Position numbers and translations under genes: made by a program | DNA from: Pegoplata infirma | Taxonomy: Eukaryota; Arthropoda; Insecta; Diptera; Anthomyiidae | Assembly: GCA_963921195.1 (NCBI GenBank) | Contig: OY992536.1 | Span: 5,952,001-6,016,000, forward strand | Reading direction: 5' to 3' | DNA: 64,000 nt | Notes under the pieces: generated by a model | Told to the model about the DNA's origin: nothing | What the model saw: the letters and a program-made list of their open reading frames with translations, nothing else | The model's database searches: none | Part shown: piece after piece, positions 44,833 to 55,683 of the stretch | Position numbering within the stretch: position 1 is the first letter of the stretch | Layout of the letters: the number at the start of each line of letters is the position of its first letter

Positions 44833-45776
44833 AACAAGTGAGAGTGTTAAATTCGGCCGTGCCGAATCTGTTATACCCTCCAACATGCAAATAAATAAAA
44901 AAAAAAAAATTGCAGGGGCGTTTTATTTTTTTTTTGTGGGGGGGGTCGGTAGTGGTAATTGGGGGGGGGGCATTTCTTCTCGAATATGTGTTTAAGAATT
45001 CATTCTTATACTTTTTGCTCTAAAGAAATACAAGTTTATCATTATTTAAAAAAAAAAAAATTTCCACGCCCATAAAAGGGGGGCGGACCGAAAAAACGAC
45101 ATTTTCTAATTCTGTGGGTCCAAATGCAGGACTTTGAACTTCTTGTAGCATAAAAATGTTGTATTTGTTAAACAAAAACAAAGAAAATCATGTAAAAATA
45201 TGGTATTTTTCAGAGGTTGGTTTAGTTCTTCAAGGGGGAACTTTTTTCCCCCTGGTCCGATTTTGCTCCTTTACGAACTTAACCTGCCTAGGAACATAAG
45301 ACATATTCGTGCCAAATTTCGGGAGTCTAGCTCTTTTATTTTGGACTGCATCGTGTTAACTACAGACGGACAGACGGACAGACGGACAGACGGACGGACA
45401 GACGGACGGACGGACGGACGGACATCGCTAGAATGTCTTAGAATCGATCACTGATCATAAATATATATACTTTATAGGGTCCTAGACCATTATTTTGATG
45501 CGTTACACACGGAATGACAAAGTGAGTATACCCTCCTACTGTAGTTGGAGGGTATAATAAACTTCCACTCGAAAAAATTTTACACTAAAAAAAAAATTTT
45601 GGCATATTTTTTTTTTTTTTCAAAAATGACTAAAAATTTTTTACTCAAAATAAAATATTTCTAATAAAAATTGTTAATTTTTTTTACCTTAGACAATTAA
45701 CTATTACTTTAAAAGGGCATTGTGGATGGTAATCATGGAATCGTGCAATTCCAATTTAACTTTTCTACTTGTTTTT
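44833..45776. mobile_element. mini-me-type element with inverted ACAAGT ends
   Basis: AACAAGTGAGAGTGTTAAATTCGGCC at 44835 and TTTAACTTTTCTACTTGTTTT at 45756 are inverted ends. A GGAC tract (45366-45423), core (45424-45450), TA tract (45463-45470) and a TATACCCTCC/GGAGGGTATA hairpin (45527-45556) follow in reverse orientation. Two long G runs at 44937-44946 and 44961-44970. Confidence 0.75.
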
Positions 45777-46573
45777 GCATAGGGGGATAAGAAAATTACA
45801 ATTTTCTCGGCTTGCCCCTTCTGTAGGTGTGGTCCGGCAACGTCCCCAGCTGACCTCCTAAAAACGCTCTTTAAAATTTTTTTTCATATTTTAGAGGAAG
45901 TTCATATTTTAGAGGAAGTTACGTGCTTAGTATTAAAATTTAAAAAAAAAAAATTTTTTTTTTTAAGTTTTTATACGTTTTTTATATTTTTAGCATTTAC
46001 CGGTATTGACGTTTCGGTATAGGTAATACCGTAACCGATTTAACTCAAATACCGTAACTGATACCGAAATAAATAAAAAAAACGATACCAATACCGATTT
46101 CGATACTGTTATTCGTTTCGACTGCCAACATTGAAAAAAAGTTACAAACTTTTCTTGTAATTTTTTTTCTTGTTTTTTTTGTGAGTGTACTTTCTTTATT
46201 GGGATGTTCTCACAACAAATACTCATAAGGTTTGCTTTCAAAATTTTTATGTATTTTCAGGAACAAATTGTAGATCGTTTCGGTTGTTTTCCATTTTTCC
46301 ATCACCAGAATTCTTCAGAAGATATTGTAATACTATCATTCTACAAACATTAATTATTCATATTCTTAATTAATTCAACAAATTAAAAAAGAAAAAAGAA
46401 ATCTATGGTTTCCAAAATTTATCACTAAATATGATGAAATTATACGTTGATTCGGCAATTTTAAATAAAGTTTTTTCGCCTCTAGTAGATGACAAATTTT
46501 CTCGTAGATTAGGTTTATTAAGGTTGTTGTTTTTTTTTTAATTTTTAATAAAAATTTTAAAAATCGGTTATTA

Positions 46574-47306
46574 CCCAGCAAAACTTTGGTAGTGGGTAGT
46601 GATTATATAACACATTACCAGGGAATGTATATAACTTATTTGTAGCATTATTTTATGATGGCTTACCAAACATTTGTTCCACAACGTATTATTTTCAAGT
46701 GAAAAATAATGCATTACTAATAATTTGCTACGTAATGCATGATTATTGGAAAAAATGTATTTCATATTTATTATTTCTAAACATTCAATCATGGATGACT
46801 TATATTTGGTTACATTATGTATTATTTGAAAGTTTGAAATAATGCATTATTTATAATTGGATGCATAATGCATTACAATAACATAAAAAATTATTATTTT
46901 ATAAAAAAATGCATAAGTTTAAACTAGAGATGGGCTCACGACAGGAAATTTCTAACGACACACACTCACGAGTATATTTTATCTACTTACACTCACTTAC
47001 AATCACGTGAGTAAATTTAATAAAAAATTACTTTTTCACTACTCGTAACACCTTATATATTATCTTCTGGTATGCTATATTATTTCATTTCTCGGAACCT
47101 ATAAAATATCATATATTTTACACCTTACTCGTATTCTTCGTTATAAATTTATGACTTATTTTATACCTTACTGGTATTCTTTGTGATAATGTGGATGCAT
47201 TACTTTGAGTCTCATCGCCTGTTAAAATCATCAATGCTGCAATGTATAAAATAAGAGATCCTATACCTTATTTTATACCTTATTTGGTAATCTAAGTTTT
47301 GCTGGG
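46574..47306. mobile_element. CCCAGCAAAA-ended element with ATTA duplication
   Basis: ATTA-CCCAGCAAAACTTTGG and TCTAAGTTTTGCTGGG-ATTA. AATAATGCATTAC words are iterated near the left end and TTATACCTTA words near the right. A truncated TCACGC-type hAT-like element is inside (46925). 4-bp duplication; superfamily not assigned. Confidence 0.7.
46925..47040 (+). mobile_element. truncated TCACGC-type hAT-like element
   Basis: TAGAGATGGGCTCACGACAGG starts like 15044-15500; ACACTCACTTACAATCACGTG follows. The right terminus is missing. Confidence 0.6.
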
Positions 47307-47745
47307 ATTAATTGAAATCTTTACGAGATCTGTATCGTTATTACTTTTTGAGATATCTTTATTTATGTCAGAAAAGTTTTTTTTAATATATACGATTTTC
47401 ACAATTTTCAAGACCCCATATCTCGGGAAGAAAAACTACCACAAGCCCATAATTTTAGCACTATAATTTTTTTGTAAGGGCCCAACTATATTCCAAGTTT
47501 CATCAAATTCGAAAGTGGTAAGGTCAAAAATGCTACTTTTTTCGGTTGAATTGAGCTGTTTTTACTCAATACTGTCTTTGTACTAACATCAAATAATTAT
47601 ATTTTTAATTAATTAAAAGAAGTGAGAAAGAAAAAAAGAAATCTATGATTTCGAAATTTATCACTAAATATTATGAAATTATACGTTGACTCAGCAATTT
47701 TAAATTAATAGAGTTATTGTTTTTTTTTTTTTATTTTTATTAAAA

Positions 47746-48416
47746 ATTGGTTATTTATACCACCTTTAAATTGTGAAGCGTCTTAAAGTTGGAAAGATAA
47801 GAACTTATTTTTTTTTTATAATTTTAAGCTAAATTTGTCTTAAAATGTGCTCTATTGTAAAGTAGCTCTTTAGGCTAATCAAAGTCCTACAATTGGACCT
47901 TGGGGACTAAACTATGTAATATTTTCCTACCTTCTCCTTTTTAGCTAAAAAAAACGTAACTTGGGACGTGTTAGTAGAGGGTATACAAAAAATTACTACA
48001 AAATCCTAAATACCCTTAATATTTGATTTACAACATCCATTTGGATAATCCTCTTTTAACAAGACAATATATTTTTTTTATACAACAAGTAAAAACAACA
48101 AGTAAACAAAAAAATATTTATGTAAACACTTCATTACTCTAGAAATTTTATAAGAGAATTCCTAACAAAGTTTTTATGTCAACTCAATGGTATTTTTTCC
48201 AACAATAATAATAATAAAAAAACATTCTTAAATAAATTTTATTATCTGCAACGAAATTGACTTGTTTCCTACTTTGTACATACAACAAGTGTGGTTGGTT
48301 TATATAAAATTGAAAAATTTAAACAAATATCAAAGCCACATAAAAGTAAAATATACTTAAAACATTTATCAAAATGTTTATTTAAATGTATCTGCAATAT
48401 CTACTGAAACTCATGT
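47746..48416. other. unclassified AT-rich sequence
   Basis: No repeats shared with the window, no convincing open frame. Confidence 0.35.
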
Positions 48417-48418
48417 TA

Positions 48419-48949
48419 CACAGAAACAAATCGGGGGTAAAAAATTTCACTTGTTTAAATTAAAAAAAAAAATAGTAATTTTTTAATTGATGCAATTAAA
48501 AATTTACTCAAAAGTTTTTTAAAAAAAATTAAGTTACTAATTTAATAAACATTTAATAGTTTTTTTTTTTTTTATTTTATTTTATTCTCTTAGATTTTTT
48601 TTTGAATTCTTGTTTAGTTTATAGTTTTTTGTATATGTATGTATATGAAAGTTTGAAATCATTTTTATGAAATTTTGTTGTGTCTTTAAGACAAAAATAT
48701 ATTTGAAATTGACAAATTTTAAGAAAATTTTTACTTGACACATTTAAAAACTTTATTAAAAAAACGAAAATTTTTGAGTAAAGTTTTAATTGTGTCAATT
48801 AAAAATTTACTCAAATTTTTTTGCATACATTTAATAAATATTAATTAAATGTTTACTCAATACCATTAAATCATTTACTGATGCAAAATTGAGTAATTTT
48901 TTATTTAATGGTATTAAAAATTTACACAATTTTATTTATTTTTTCTGTG
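48419..48949. mobile_element. TA-flanked CACAGAAA-ended element, AAATTTACTCAA type
   Basis: TA-CACAGAAACAAATCGG and TTATTTTTTCTGTG-TA. The words AATTAAAAATTTACTCAA and ATTTAATAnnnATTTAATGG recur toward both ends, as in the CACTCAAAA group but with different termini. The middle holds a T tract (48560-48600). Confidence 0.65.
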
Positions 48950-48951
48950 TA

Positions 48952-49415
48952 TGGAATACGTAGAATTCGGAGAAATATTTTATATATTGGTTTGATTTTA
49001 TGTTATTTTCACACATAAAAAAAGACTAGAACGATGAGTAGAAACACCAGTATTTTGGCTTTTTTATTTAAGTATCTGAAAGTACGTGTACTTAGTTGTT
49101 ATTGTTGTTGTTTTGGCATTCATTTGAATTTAAGTAGATTAATACAATCTCTCAATTGTATAAACAAATTGTAAATTGAGATCATATAAACAAAATAGAA
49201 AGAAAAAAGTCTAACAACCAAAAATAAACAAGCAAAAATCTATATGGTTTATATAAAAATCTTGATTTTCTTTTTAATTTTTTCGATTTTAATTACTGAA
49301 TATTTTTTTTGTTTATAAAAAACTTTTTAATGTGTGTGGGAATATTATTATTATTACTGCTAGTGTGAATGTTCAATACAGGGATTCTTAATTTTTGCTA
49401 TAATAGATTTATGGG
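48952..49415. other. unclassified, host-like sequence
   Basis: Contains a (TTG)4-like tract near 49098-49112 and no recognised repeat. Confidence 0.35.
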
Positions 49416-49658
49416 TGGTCATTAGGGTAGGTCGCTGAAATGCATATTTGCAAATCTCGATAACTTATAGCAAAAGGTCGGTGCGAATTTTCGAGATAAT
49501 AACGGGAAAAATTATAAAAAATTTTTAGGCGGGTACTTTAAGTCCTCTACACGCGGGTTTAGTTCGCGGTTTTTGGAAAAAATATTAAAAAAAAAAAAAA
49601 AAAATATTTAAAAAAATTTTAAAATAAATCGTATTAAGAAAGAAATTCCAAAAAAAAA

Positions 49659-50439
49659 AACAAGTTAAATTCGACTTTGCCGAATTTATGAATACCCTCC
49701 ACAATGTCTTTTTTAAAGGATACTACATTTTTAACGTGAAGAAAATTAACAATTTTCATTAGAAATATTTTATTTTTAGTAAAAAACTCTTTTTTGTCAT
49801 TAAAAAAAAAAAAAAGAAAAATTACTATTTGTTTTTGAGTGTAAAACTTTTTTCGAGTGTAATGTTTTTTTACTGTAAAAATATTTCTGAGTGAATGCAC
49901 GTTCGTATGTACACAAAATATTAACATTTTTGTAAAAAAACACTAAATTTTTTTGAGTGTAAAATTTTTTTTGAGTGTAAAATTTTTTTCGAGTGTAATT
50001 TTTAAGTTACCAATGCTTTTTAAACTTGTTTAGTTTTAACTAGTTTGAAAATCATTGCTAAGTTACCACCAATGTTTTTTAAACTTGTTTACCATGTGGC
50101 ATTTAAGACGAACCCAATCTGAAATTAGGGGTTTTGCTTATAACTATTGAACCACTGGACCGATTGAGCTGAAATTCAATACCAAACAGACCTGGGGAAC
50201 GGCAAAGATACATGTAACGTTTCAGCAGTCTCATTATTGTATTTCGAAAGTTATCGTGTTTTTATCTCGTAAATTCGCGAAAAACCCTTGCCGAAATTTA
50301 CTCTATTGCTCATAACTTTTGAACCACTGGTCCGATTTGGCTGGATTGCAATACCAACCTGACCAGGTAAATGACCAACATATATGTCAAACTTCAGTAG
50401 ACTCTGTAAAGTCTTTCAAAAGTTAGCGTGTTTTCTACG

Positions 50440-50471
<32 letters not shown>

Positions 50472-50612
50472 GACATAGCTAGATCGACTTAAAATCGATC
50501 GAGGATCATGAATATATATACTTTATGGGGTCCTATATCAATATTTCGATGTGTTACAAACGGAATGACAAACTTATATATACCCTCTATCACTAGAGTG
50601 GAGGGTATAAAA
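49659..50612 (-). mobile_element. mini-me-type element, nearly complete
   Basis: AACAAGTTAAATTCGACTTTG start, then AATACCCTCCACAATG, several TTTTTTGAGTGTAAAA repeats (49834-49998), two paralogous ~150-bp blocks with CCACTGGACCGATTGAGCTG / CCACTGGTCCGATTTGGCTG, a GACA tract (50440-50472), core, TA tract and TATACCCTC...GAGGGTATA hairpin. The inverse copy at 59994-60905 is collinear. Confidence 0.85.
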
Positions 50613-51542
50613 ATTAGCTGATGAATTTTGGTCAATTTAAGCATATCAAAACCAGAAAAGTTAGATTTTTGATAAAAAAAAAGATACCCGCCTATTTTTT
50701 ATTTTTCCTGTACTTTAATCGGCCTTATGCACCATTTGAGTGCGATTTAAATTTTCTGGTTTTTAAATGCTTCCATGGATAGGGTGACCATTTTTTTCTG
50801 AACTCAAATCAGTACGCCCAAGTTTTTATTTTTTTTCTTAAAATAACTCTCTAAAAATTTTTTCCTATGGGAAAACACTGAAGAAATTTTTCAACACTCA
50901 AAAAATTTCGGTTAAAATAACAAACTTGGAGTCAATTAGTATCTTAGTAAAAACAACTGTTAAAAAAACAACATCCATAAGCTGTTTTCGTCATTTTGCA
51001 GAAAATTTAGTTGGCTTCAAACAGAAAATTTTGTTGACTTCGTCATTTTGCAGAAAATTTAGTTGACTTCGTTTCAGAGTAGAAAAAATATCGGGTTTGT
51101 AGAATTAAAATTTTTCTAATATTCTCAGACTTTCTCGCTTAAGTTCTGATAACTCTTCCTTTTAGAAAACTTTCCAGATAATTAACACGTTATTTTTTTT
51201 AAATAGCCCTAATGTTCTGAGCGCTTTTTCTAAAAAATGCTGATGACATTACCTTATGAAATATCCCAGAATCATTTGGATTCATGCAATTACATTATCT
51301 TTCCAAAAATTCTCTAAACTTTTCGTTATAAAAAAACCTTAAAGATTCTGTGCTCAGATCCATTTTGCGTAAAGGAACCTCTTGGATTCGTGAACTCTAA
51401 GCTCCTTGGAATTAATTCAATAGAAATTATATCATTGCCAGACTTATGATATTGAAAACTACTCGACGACTTATTGAAATTAAAGTTTTTGTATAGAATT
51501 TTTGAATAAAATATTTTTTAATGTTCAAAAATCAGTACAATC

Positions 51543-52148
51543 CAGGGTTGGCAACCTATACCCACCTAGAATAACGGTATTTGGCTATTGTATCGCAACC
51601 AATAAAGATATGAACATTTTCAAAAGCGATTATGAAAGCTGATGAAATTTGTAGTATTTTAAATGTGTCACTTCGTGTTTCTACCATTTCGTTTTAGTTA
51701 CATAGGCCAATACCGTTATAATACCGTTTCAAACGGTATTATAAAGGTACACCAAAAAAAAAACGTGGGTATTCAATACTAAAAATTTAACTAATTTTAG
51801 TCCAAAAGGACCTAGTGCAGAAATTGGTAACCAATACTAAAATTTTTAACTAAAATTAGTCAAAACTAGTAGAAATTACTAATGTTAGTACTTTGAAGAT
51901 ACTAAAATTAGTAACCAATTAGTAGATTTTGGTACAATATCACTTACTAAACCTTTTACTGTAGAATTATTTTGAGTGTATTGACCTATATTTCGAAAAC
52001 AAACCGGTAAAAACACGAAGTGACACATTTAATATACTAGAAATTTCCTCAGCTTTCATAATTGCTTTTGAAAATATCCATATCTTTATTGGTTGTGGTA
52101 CAATAGCCAAATACCTTTATTCTAGGTGGGTATCGGTTGCCAACCCTG
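51543..52148. mobile_element. hAT-like foldback, CAGGGTTGGCAACC ends
   Basis: CAGGGTTGGCAACCTATACCC and GGTATCGGTTGCCAACCCTG; exact duplication GTACAATC at 51535-51542 and 52149-52156. The arms are inverted throughout (CAATAAAGATATGAACATTT / AATATCCATATCTTTATTGG). The unoccupied site is seen in the related copy at 6411-6425. A shared-TIR element is inserted at 51750. Confidence 0.9.
51750..51978. mobile_element. TA-flanked shared-TIR element, ACTAAAATTAGT type, complete
   Basis: TA-CACCAAAAAAAAAACGTGGG and GTAGAATTATTTTGAGTG-TA. In 229 bp it has at least eight ACTAAAATTAGT-type words and the hairpin AGTCCAAAAGGACCTAG. The copy at 6187 is its reverse. Confidence 0.8.
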
Positions 52149-52499
52149 GTACAATCAGTACATATTTCAAAAAATCAGTACAAATCAATACATCGCTTTT
52201 TGATCAGTACATGTGCCCAAAAATCAGTACATGTACTGATCAATTCAGTACGTTTGGTCAGCCTATCCATGGACCAAAATTGATAAGCTAAAATTTTTGT
52301 GGAATTTTTTTTTCTGAAAAATTTTTTTTTTTTAATATTTAATATTTTTAATATTTTTTTTCTAAAAACCGCGAACTAAAACCGCGTGTAGAGGACTAAA
52401 AGTACCCTCCTAAATTTTTTTTATAATTTTTCTCGTTATCACCTCGAAAATTCGCACCAACTTTTTGCTATTAGTTAACGATATTCATCGATGGTCATT

Positions 52500-53514
52500 A
52501 TGCATGACAGTGATTATTTGGATACTCACCCAGGCAAAATACAGCCATGAAATAACTCCTAATGAAATTGTATTTTGTGTGATACCAAATTTGATACATT
52601 TTTAAACACGAATACAACAAAAACAAAACAAGCTTTAGCGTTTTTGATGACAGACTTGGATTCTAAAAGTCCATTTCATATAAATACCCCAATTTTTTGG
52701 CTTTAACGCAATAAATCATAACAGTGGAGCCACAAAACGCAAATAAATTGCATTTTTCAAATTTCGAAATCGAATACGGATTTGGAATCACAAGGTTCGA
52801 GTTTGTTATTTAAAAGACATAAAATTACTTTTTAAATAACATAAAAAGATCATAAAAAACAGTAAATTAAACAAAAATGGATCGTACTAGATAAGTTTTA
52901 AGGCCTGATTCGGATTCGAAGATCCATTTACTATAAATTTTATTGGTGCCAACTTTCGAATACGTTACAGTGGAACTACAGAAAGTACTAATTTAGATGT
53001 TTTTGGAATCTTTAAACGCGAATATTTTAAAAACGGTGTATGATAGAAAAAATATCATCAAAAAATTATATCACGATACAAAGGCATCATCTGATTGTTG
53101 GCTAAAAACAAAACGAGGAACAACAAAAAAGATTGAGAACTTCAGTTTTAAATAAATTTGTTGTTTTGTTCATATATCCGTGCAAATTTAAATATTTTGT
53201 TTAACTAATAATCAATATTGATGGTATTTTCTTCGATTTTATATGTTAAAAATTTACATTTATGCCAAAATTCTGTGAATATTTCAAAACGTTTGTTTTA
53301 TTATGAATTATTCCTCAAAAAAATTTTCTCAAAACTTTAGACACAATGAAAGATATTTTTTCATAGTAAGTGAACTTTTGAACATAAACAATTTGAAAAT
53401 TTACAATTCTTAACTGATGCATTATTGTAAATATTTTATAATGAGTAATAAACTTTTAATATACTTGAGATCAAATGTGAATAAAGGCGGGGTGAATTAA
53501 AATAAAATAACAAG
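52500..53514. other. unclassified, possibly host sequence
   Basis: Two loosely similar segments (52650-52760 and 52900-52990, both with TTGGATTCnAAnnTCCATTT and ATAACAGTGGAnC) suggest an old internal duplication. No gene-like frame. Confidence 0.4.
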
Positions 53515-53750
53515 TAAAAAAATTTCATTCGACTTGCCGAATCCATTACAATACAAATTTATTCAAGTAGAAAATTCGCATTTTGGGAACTCCAATTCGT
53601 TTGACCAACAATTTTTTGTAAACAAAGAAAATATGTTATTGTTTATTAATATTAGTACCCCTAAGGTTGGATTTTCATACAAATTTTGACATAAGCCTCC
53701 GTTAAATCGGCAGTTAGCAGCTAACTTTTCATTGAGTAATCCGACCTAAG
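53515..53750. mobile_element. mini-me terminus and truncated GGATTACTCAATG element
   Basis: ACAAGTAAAAAAATTTCATTCG (53511) matches the mini-me terminus. 53664-53750 matches 57838-57925 (CGTTAAATCGGCAGTTAGCA, TTTTCATTGAGTAATCCG) without the left portion. Confidence 0.6.
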
Positions 53751-53764
53751 TGTGTGGTAATTAG

Positions 53765-54313
53765 TAGGGATGTGATTTCCATGCAAATGCATGTTTTTTG
53801 ACGATAGTCCAAAAGTGATATCGGCCAATTATATTGCCGAATCAAGAAATTTGCATTAAAATGGCATCGATTTGTTTTTGCACATTTTTGAATATTTTGG
53901 TGAAAATGCATATTTTTGCATATTTTGGTTTTAAATGCATATTTTGTGCATATTTCTAACTTTTAAGTGCATATTTTTGCATATTTCGGCATAAATTAGC
54001 AAAATCACAAATTGAAATTTATATGTTTCAAAAACTATTTTAAATTTAAAAATTTATTTTGAAAATAAGAAAAATTATTTTTTTTCTTTAAAATTATTAT
54101 TTATAGATTGTCTTAATTTCTAAAAAATCTTGCTTATATAAAGTTTTAAATGTTACTATTTAAACCCGGCGTTACTTTTTGCTTTTTGAAAAGTTTTTCC
54201 TATGAAAACAAGATTTTTATTGCACTCATTTTATTTTTTGGTGCATATTTTTAGGTTTTTTGTATTTTAAGCGCATATTTTCGATTTTTTATTGCATGAA
54301 AATCTCATCCCTA
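53765..54313. mobile_element. hAT-like element, ATATGCA type, complete
   Basis: TAGGGATGTGATTTCCATGC and (reversed) TAGGGATGAGATTTTCATGC; exact duplication GTAATTAG at 53757-53764 and 54314-54321. TGCATATTTTTGCATATTTTGG is iterated, mainly at 53875-53990. Same family as 7545; a different TIR from the similar-worded 11573 element. Confidence 0.9.
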
Positions 54314-54332
54314 GTAATTAGATATTAAAATA

Positions 54333-54650
54333 ATTAAAATTTTTCTTTATTTACAAAAAATTGTTGGTCAAAAGAAATGTAGGTCAAAAATTCGGATTTC
54401 TTGGGTTTTTTGGAAAATTATTTGATTACTGAATAACAACTATTGGACCATTTTTTAAATTTTTAATGTTTAAACTTAGAAAAAATCAACGTAAAAATAT
54501 TTTTAAACAAATTTTTGAAAAATTTAATTTTCCAAATCGACCCTCGTAGGACATTTATAATTTACTCAGTCTCGATCATAAATATATTACTTTGTGGTGC
54601 CCTAGATCTATCTTTCGAGGTGTCACAAACAAAAATTTCAAATTTCATAA
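54333..54650. mobile_element. Tc1/mariner-like fragment plus mini-me scrap
   Basis: TTACAAAAAATTGTTGGTC, GGATTTCTTGGG and AATCGACCCTCGTAGGAC follow the order of 29960-30230. At 54575 it passes into CGATCATAAATATATTAC and TTTCGAGGTGTCAC, a mini-me TA/core region. The empty target of 17970 is again uninterrupted here. Confidence 0.6.
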
Positions 54651-55683
54651 ATTTAAAATGCTCCAATTCTGTTCATGATAAAATTGTCGCACAAAACTTT
54701 CTCGCATTTAAATCTACAAAAAAAAACACAAAATTAAACGCATTCAAATCAAAAATCTTGTTAACAATAATAACTGCTTCATTTCATTGCAAACCACAAA
54801 AGCGAAATTGTAAGGTTTCCCGTTTTATTATTTCTAAAGAAAATTTTCTAAATTTGAAAAATAGGGATATTGAATTATACGAGTAGCTGTATATCTATTC
54901 ATCCATCTTGAAATGTATTGTATTTTCTTTAGGGTGGGCTGAACAAAAAACTACCACTTGTACAATAAATTTTTAGATTTTTTCTTAGTTTTTGTTAAAT
55001 TTTTCAGTTTTTTTTTATTTTCCCGCTTTTTCTTAACTATTTGATGTATTTAGGGAGGGTAAAAAAAAAATCCCACAAAAATAACCTCCACAATAAAATT
55101 TTTTAGATTTTTCTGAATTTTAGATTTTTTGATTTTTTTTTAGTTTTTGATAAATTTTTCAGATTTTCTTTAACAATTTTTGAGTTTTTTTTTATTAACT
55201 TCTTGATGATTTTTTGATGTGTTTCTTAAATAGACGGATATTTAATTAATTTTACGGATATTTTCTGTATTTTGATAATTTTTTCTGATTTCTTCTTATT
55301 TAGTTTTTCTAAATTTTCGCGATTTTTTTTTATAATTTTATGATTTATATATTCGTCACTTACAGTTCAATTTACAGCAATTATTTAGAATTTTAGATAA
55401 CATATCATAGGAAATAGTTTTGTTTACCCATAAATCACATAGCCAATTCATAGTTAAGTATTCTTCAAAATCAACTTTTCAGACCACTCTATCATACTTA
55501 TGTATGCGTGTGTATTTTGTGGGTTCATAAACAAGGGATCACTTTTACTATATAGAATTTAAAATGAAAATCTAATTCAAATGTTCAACATACACACAAC
55601 ATACAGCAACCACTACAACACCTCTAAGCAAAAGGTCTCAGGTGATTGATATCGAACGAAGTATGAGCCAAAGGTATATTGCA
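54651..55683. other. unclassified; T-rich imperfect repeat at 54930-55340
   Basis: AATAAATTTTTAGATTTTTTC and AATAAAATTTTTTAGATTTTTC repeat about 125 bases apart, each after a GAGGGT/AGGGTGGG motif and followed by TTTTTAGTTTTTGnTAAATTTTTCAG. The rest is AT-rich. Confidence 0.4.

Larger units (their letters stand above)
41528..46133. mobile_element. hAT-like element, ACCGGTAT type, composite
   Basis: CAATGTTGGCAATCGATG and (reversed) CAATGTTGGCAGTCGAAAC; duplication AAAAAAAG at 41520-41527 and 46134-46141. The A-run makes the duplication less distinctive, but both halves of the interrupted element rejoin correctly. Subterminal ATACCGGTACCAAT and GGTATTGACGTTTCGGTAT words lie at both ends. Interior: an AATTCA-word block, a 30-35-bp array, a piggyBac-like element and a mini-me copy. 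Confidence 0.8.
41043..46187. mobile_element. TA-flanked shared-TIR element, GTAAAATTAC type, split by hAT-like element
   Basis: Left end TA-CACTAAAAAAAAAATC (41041); right end CTTGTTTTTTTTGTGAGTG-TA (46189). The left portion (41043-41527) repeats TTGTAAATTTACAATTTTATTGG and AGGAATTC-type words. The right 46 bp (46142-46187) complete it. Everything between is the hAT-like insertion 41528-46133. Confidence 0.75.
46380..47745 (+). repeat. imperfect direct repeat flanking a CCCAGC-ended element
   Basis: 46395-46480 (AGAAATCTATGGTTTCCAAA, TTATCACTAAATATGATG, TATACGTTGATTCGGCAATT) is repeated at 47635-47705 with about 90 percent identity by eye. The first copy continues into ATCGGTTATTA and the element at 46574; the second runs on uninterrupted as TTGGTTATTTATACC. 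A tandem duplication before the insertion is the simplest reading. Confidence 0.7.
50780..52265. mobile_element. hAT-like element, CAGTACATGTACTG type
   Basis: TAGGGTGACCATTTTTTTCTG and TTTGGTCAGCCTA; exact duplication TCCATGGA at 50772-50779 and 52266-52273. Right subterminal region iterates AAATCAGTACATGTACTGATC. A second hAT-like element is inserted at 51543. No transposase. Confidence 0.85.
49424..52491. mobile_element. hAT-like foldback, composite nest
   Basis: TGGTCATT at 49416-49423 and 52492-52499 flanks inverted arms: TCGGTGCGAATTTTCGAG (49479) with CTCGAAAATTCGCACC (52443), and GTCCTCTACACGCGGGTTTAG with its complement near 52380. The left arm contains a mini-me copy; the second half contains a hAT-like element with two further insertions. 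Terminal bases of the two ends have diverged, so the exact ends are uncertain. Confidence 0.65.

Noticed and set aside
49834..49998. TTTTTTGAGTGTAA repeats as termini of shared-TIR elements
   Set aside because: They are tandem parts of the mini-me interior, collinear with 60549-60725, and are not paired with CACTCAAAA ends.
54515..54886. 123-residue open frame
   Set aside because: Starts inside a mariner-like fragment, crosses a mini-me scrap, and has the F/I/K/N/S bias of random AT-rich DNA.
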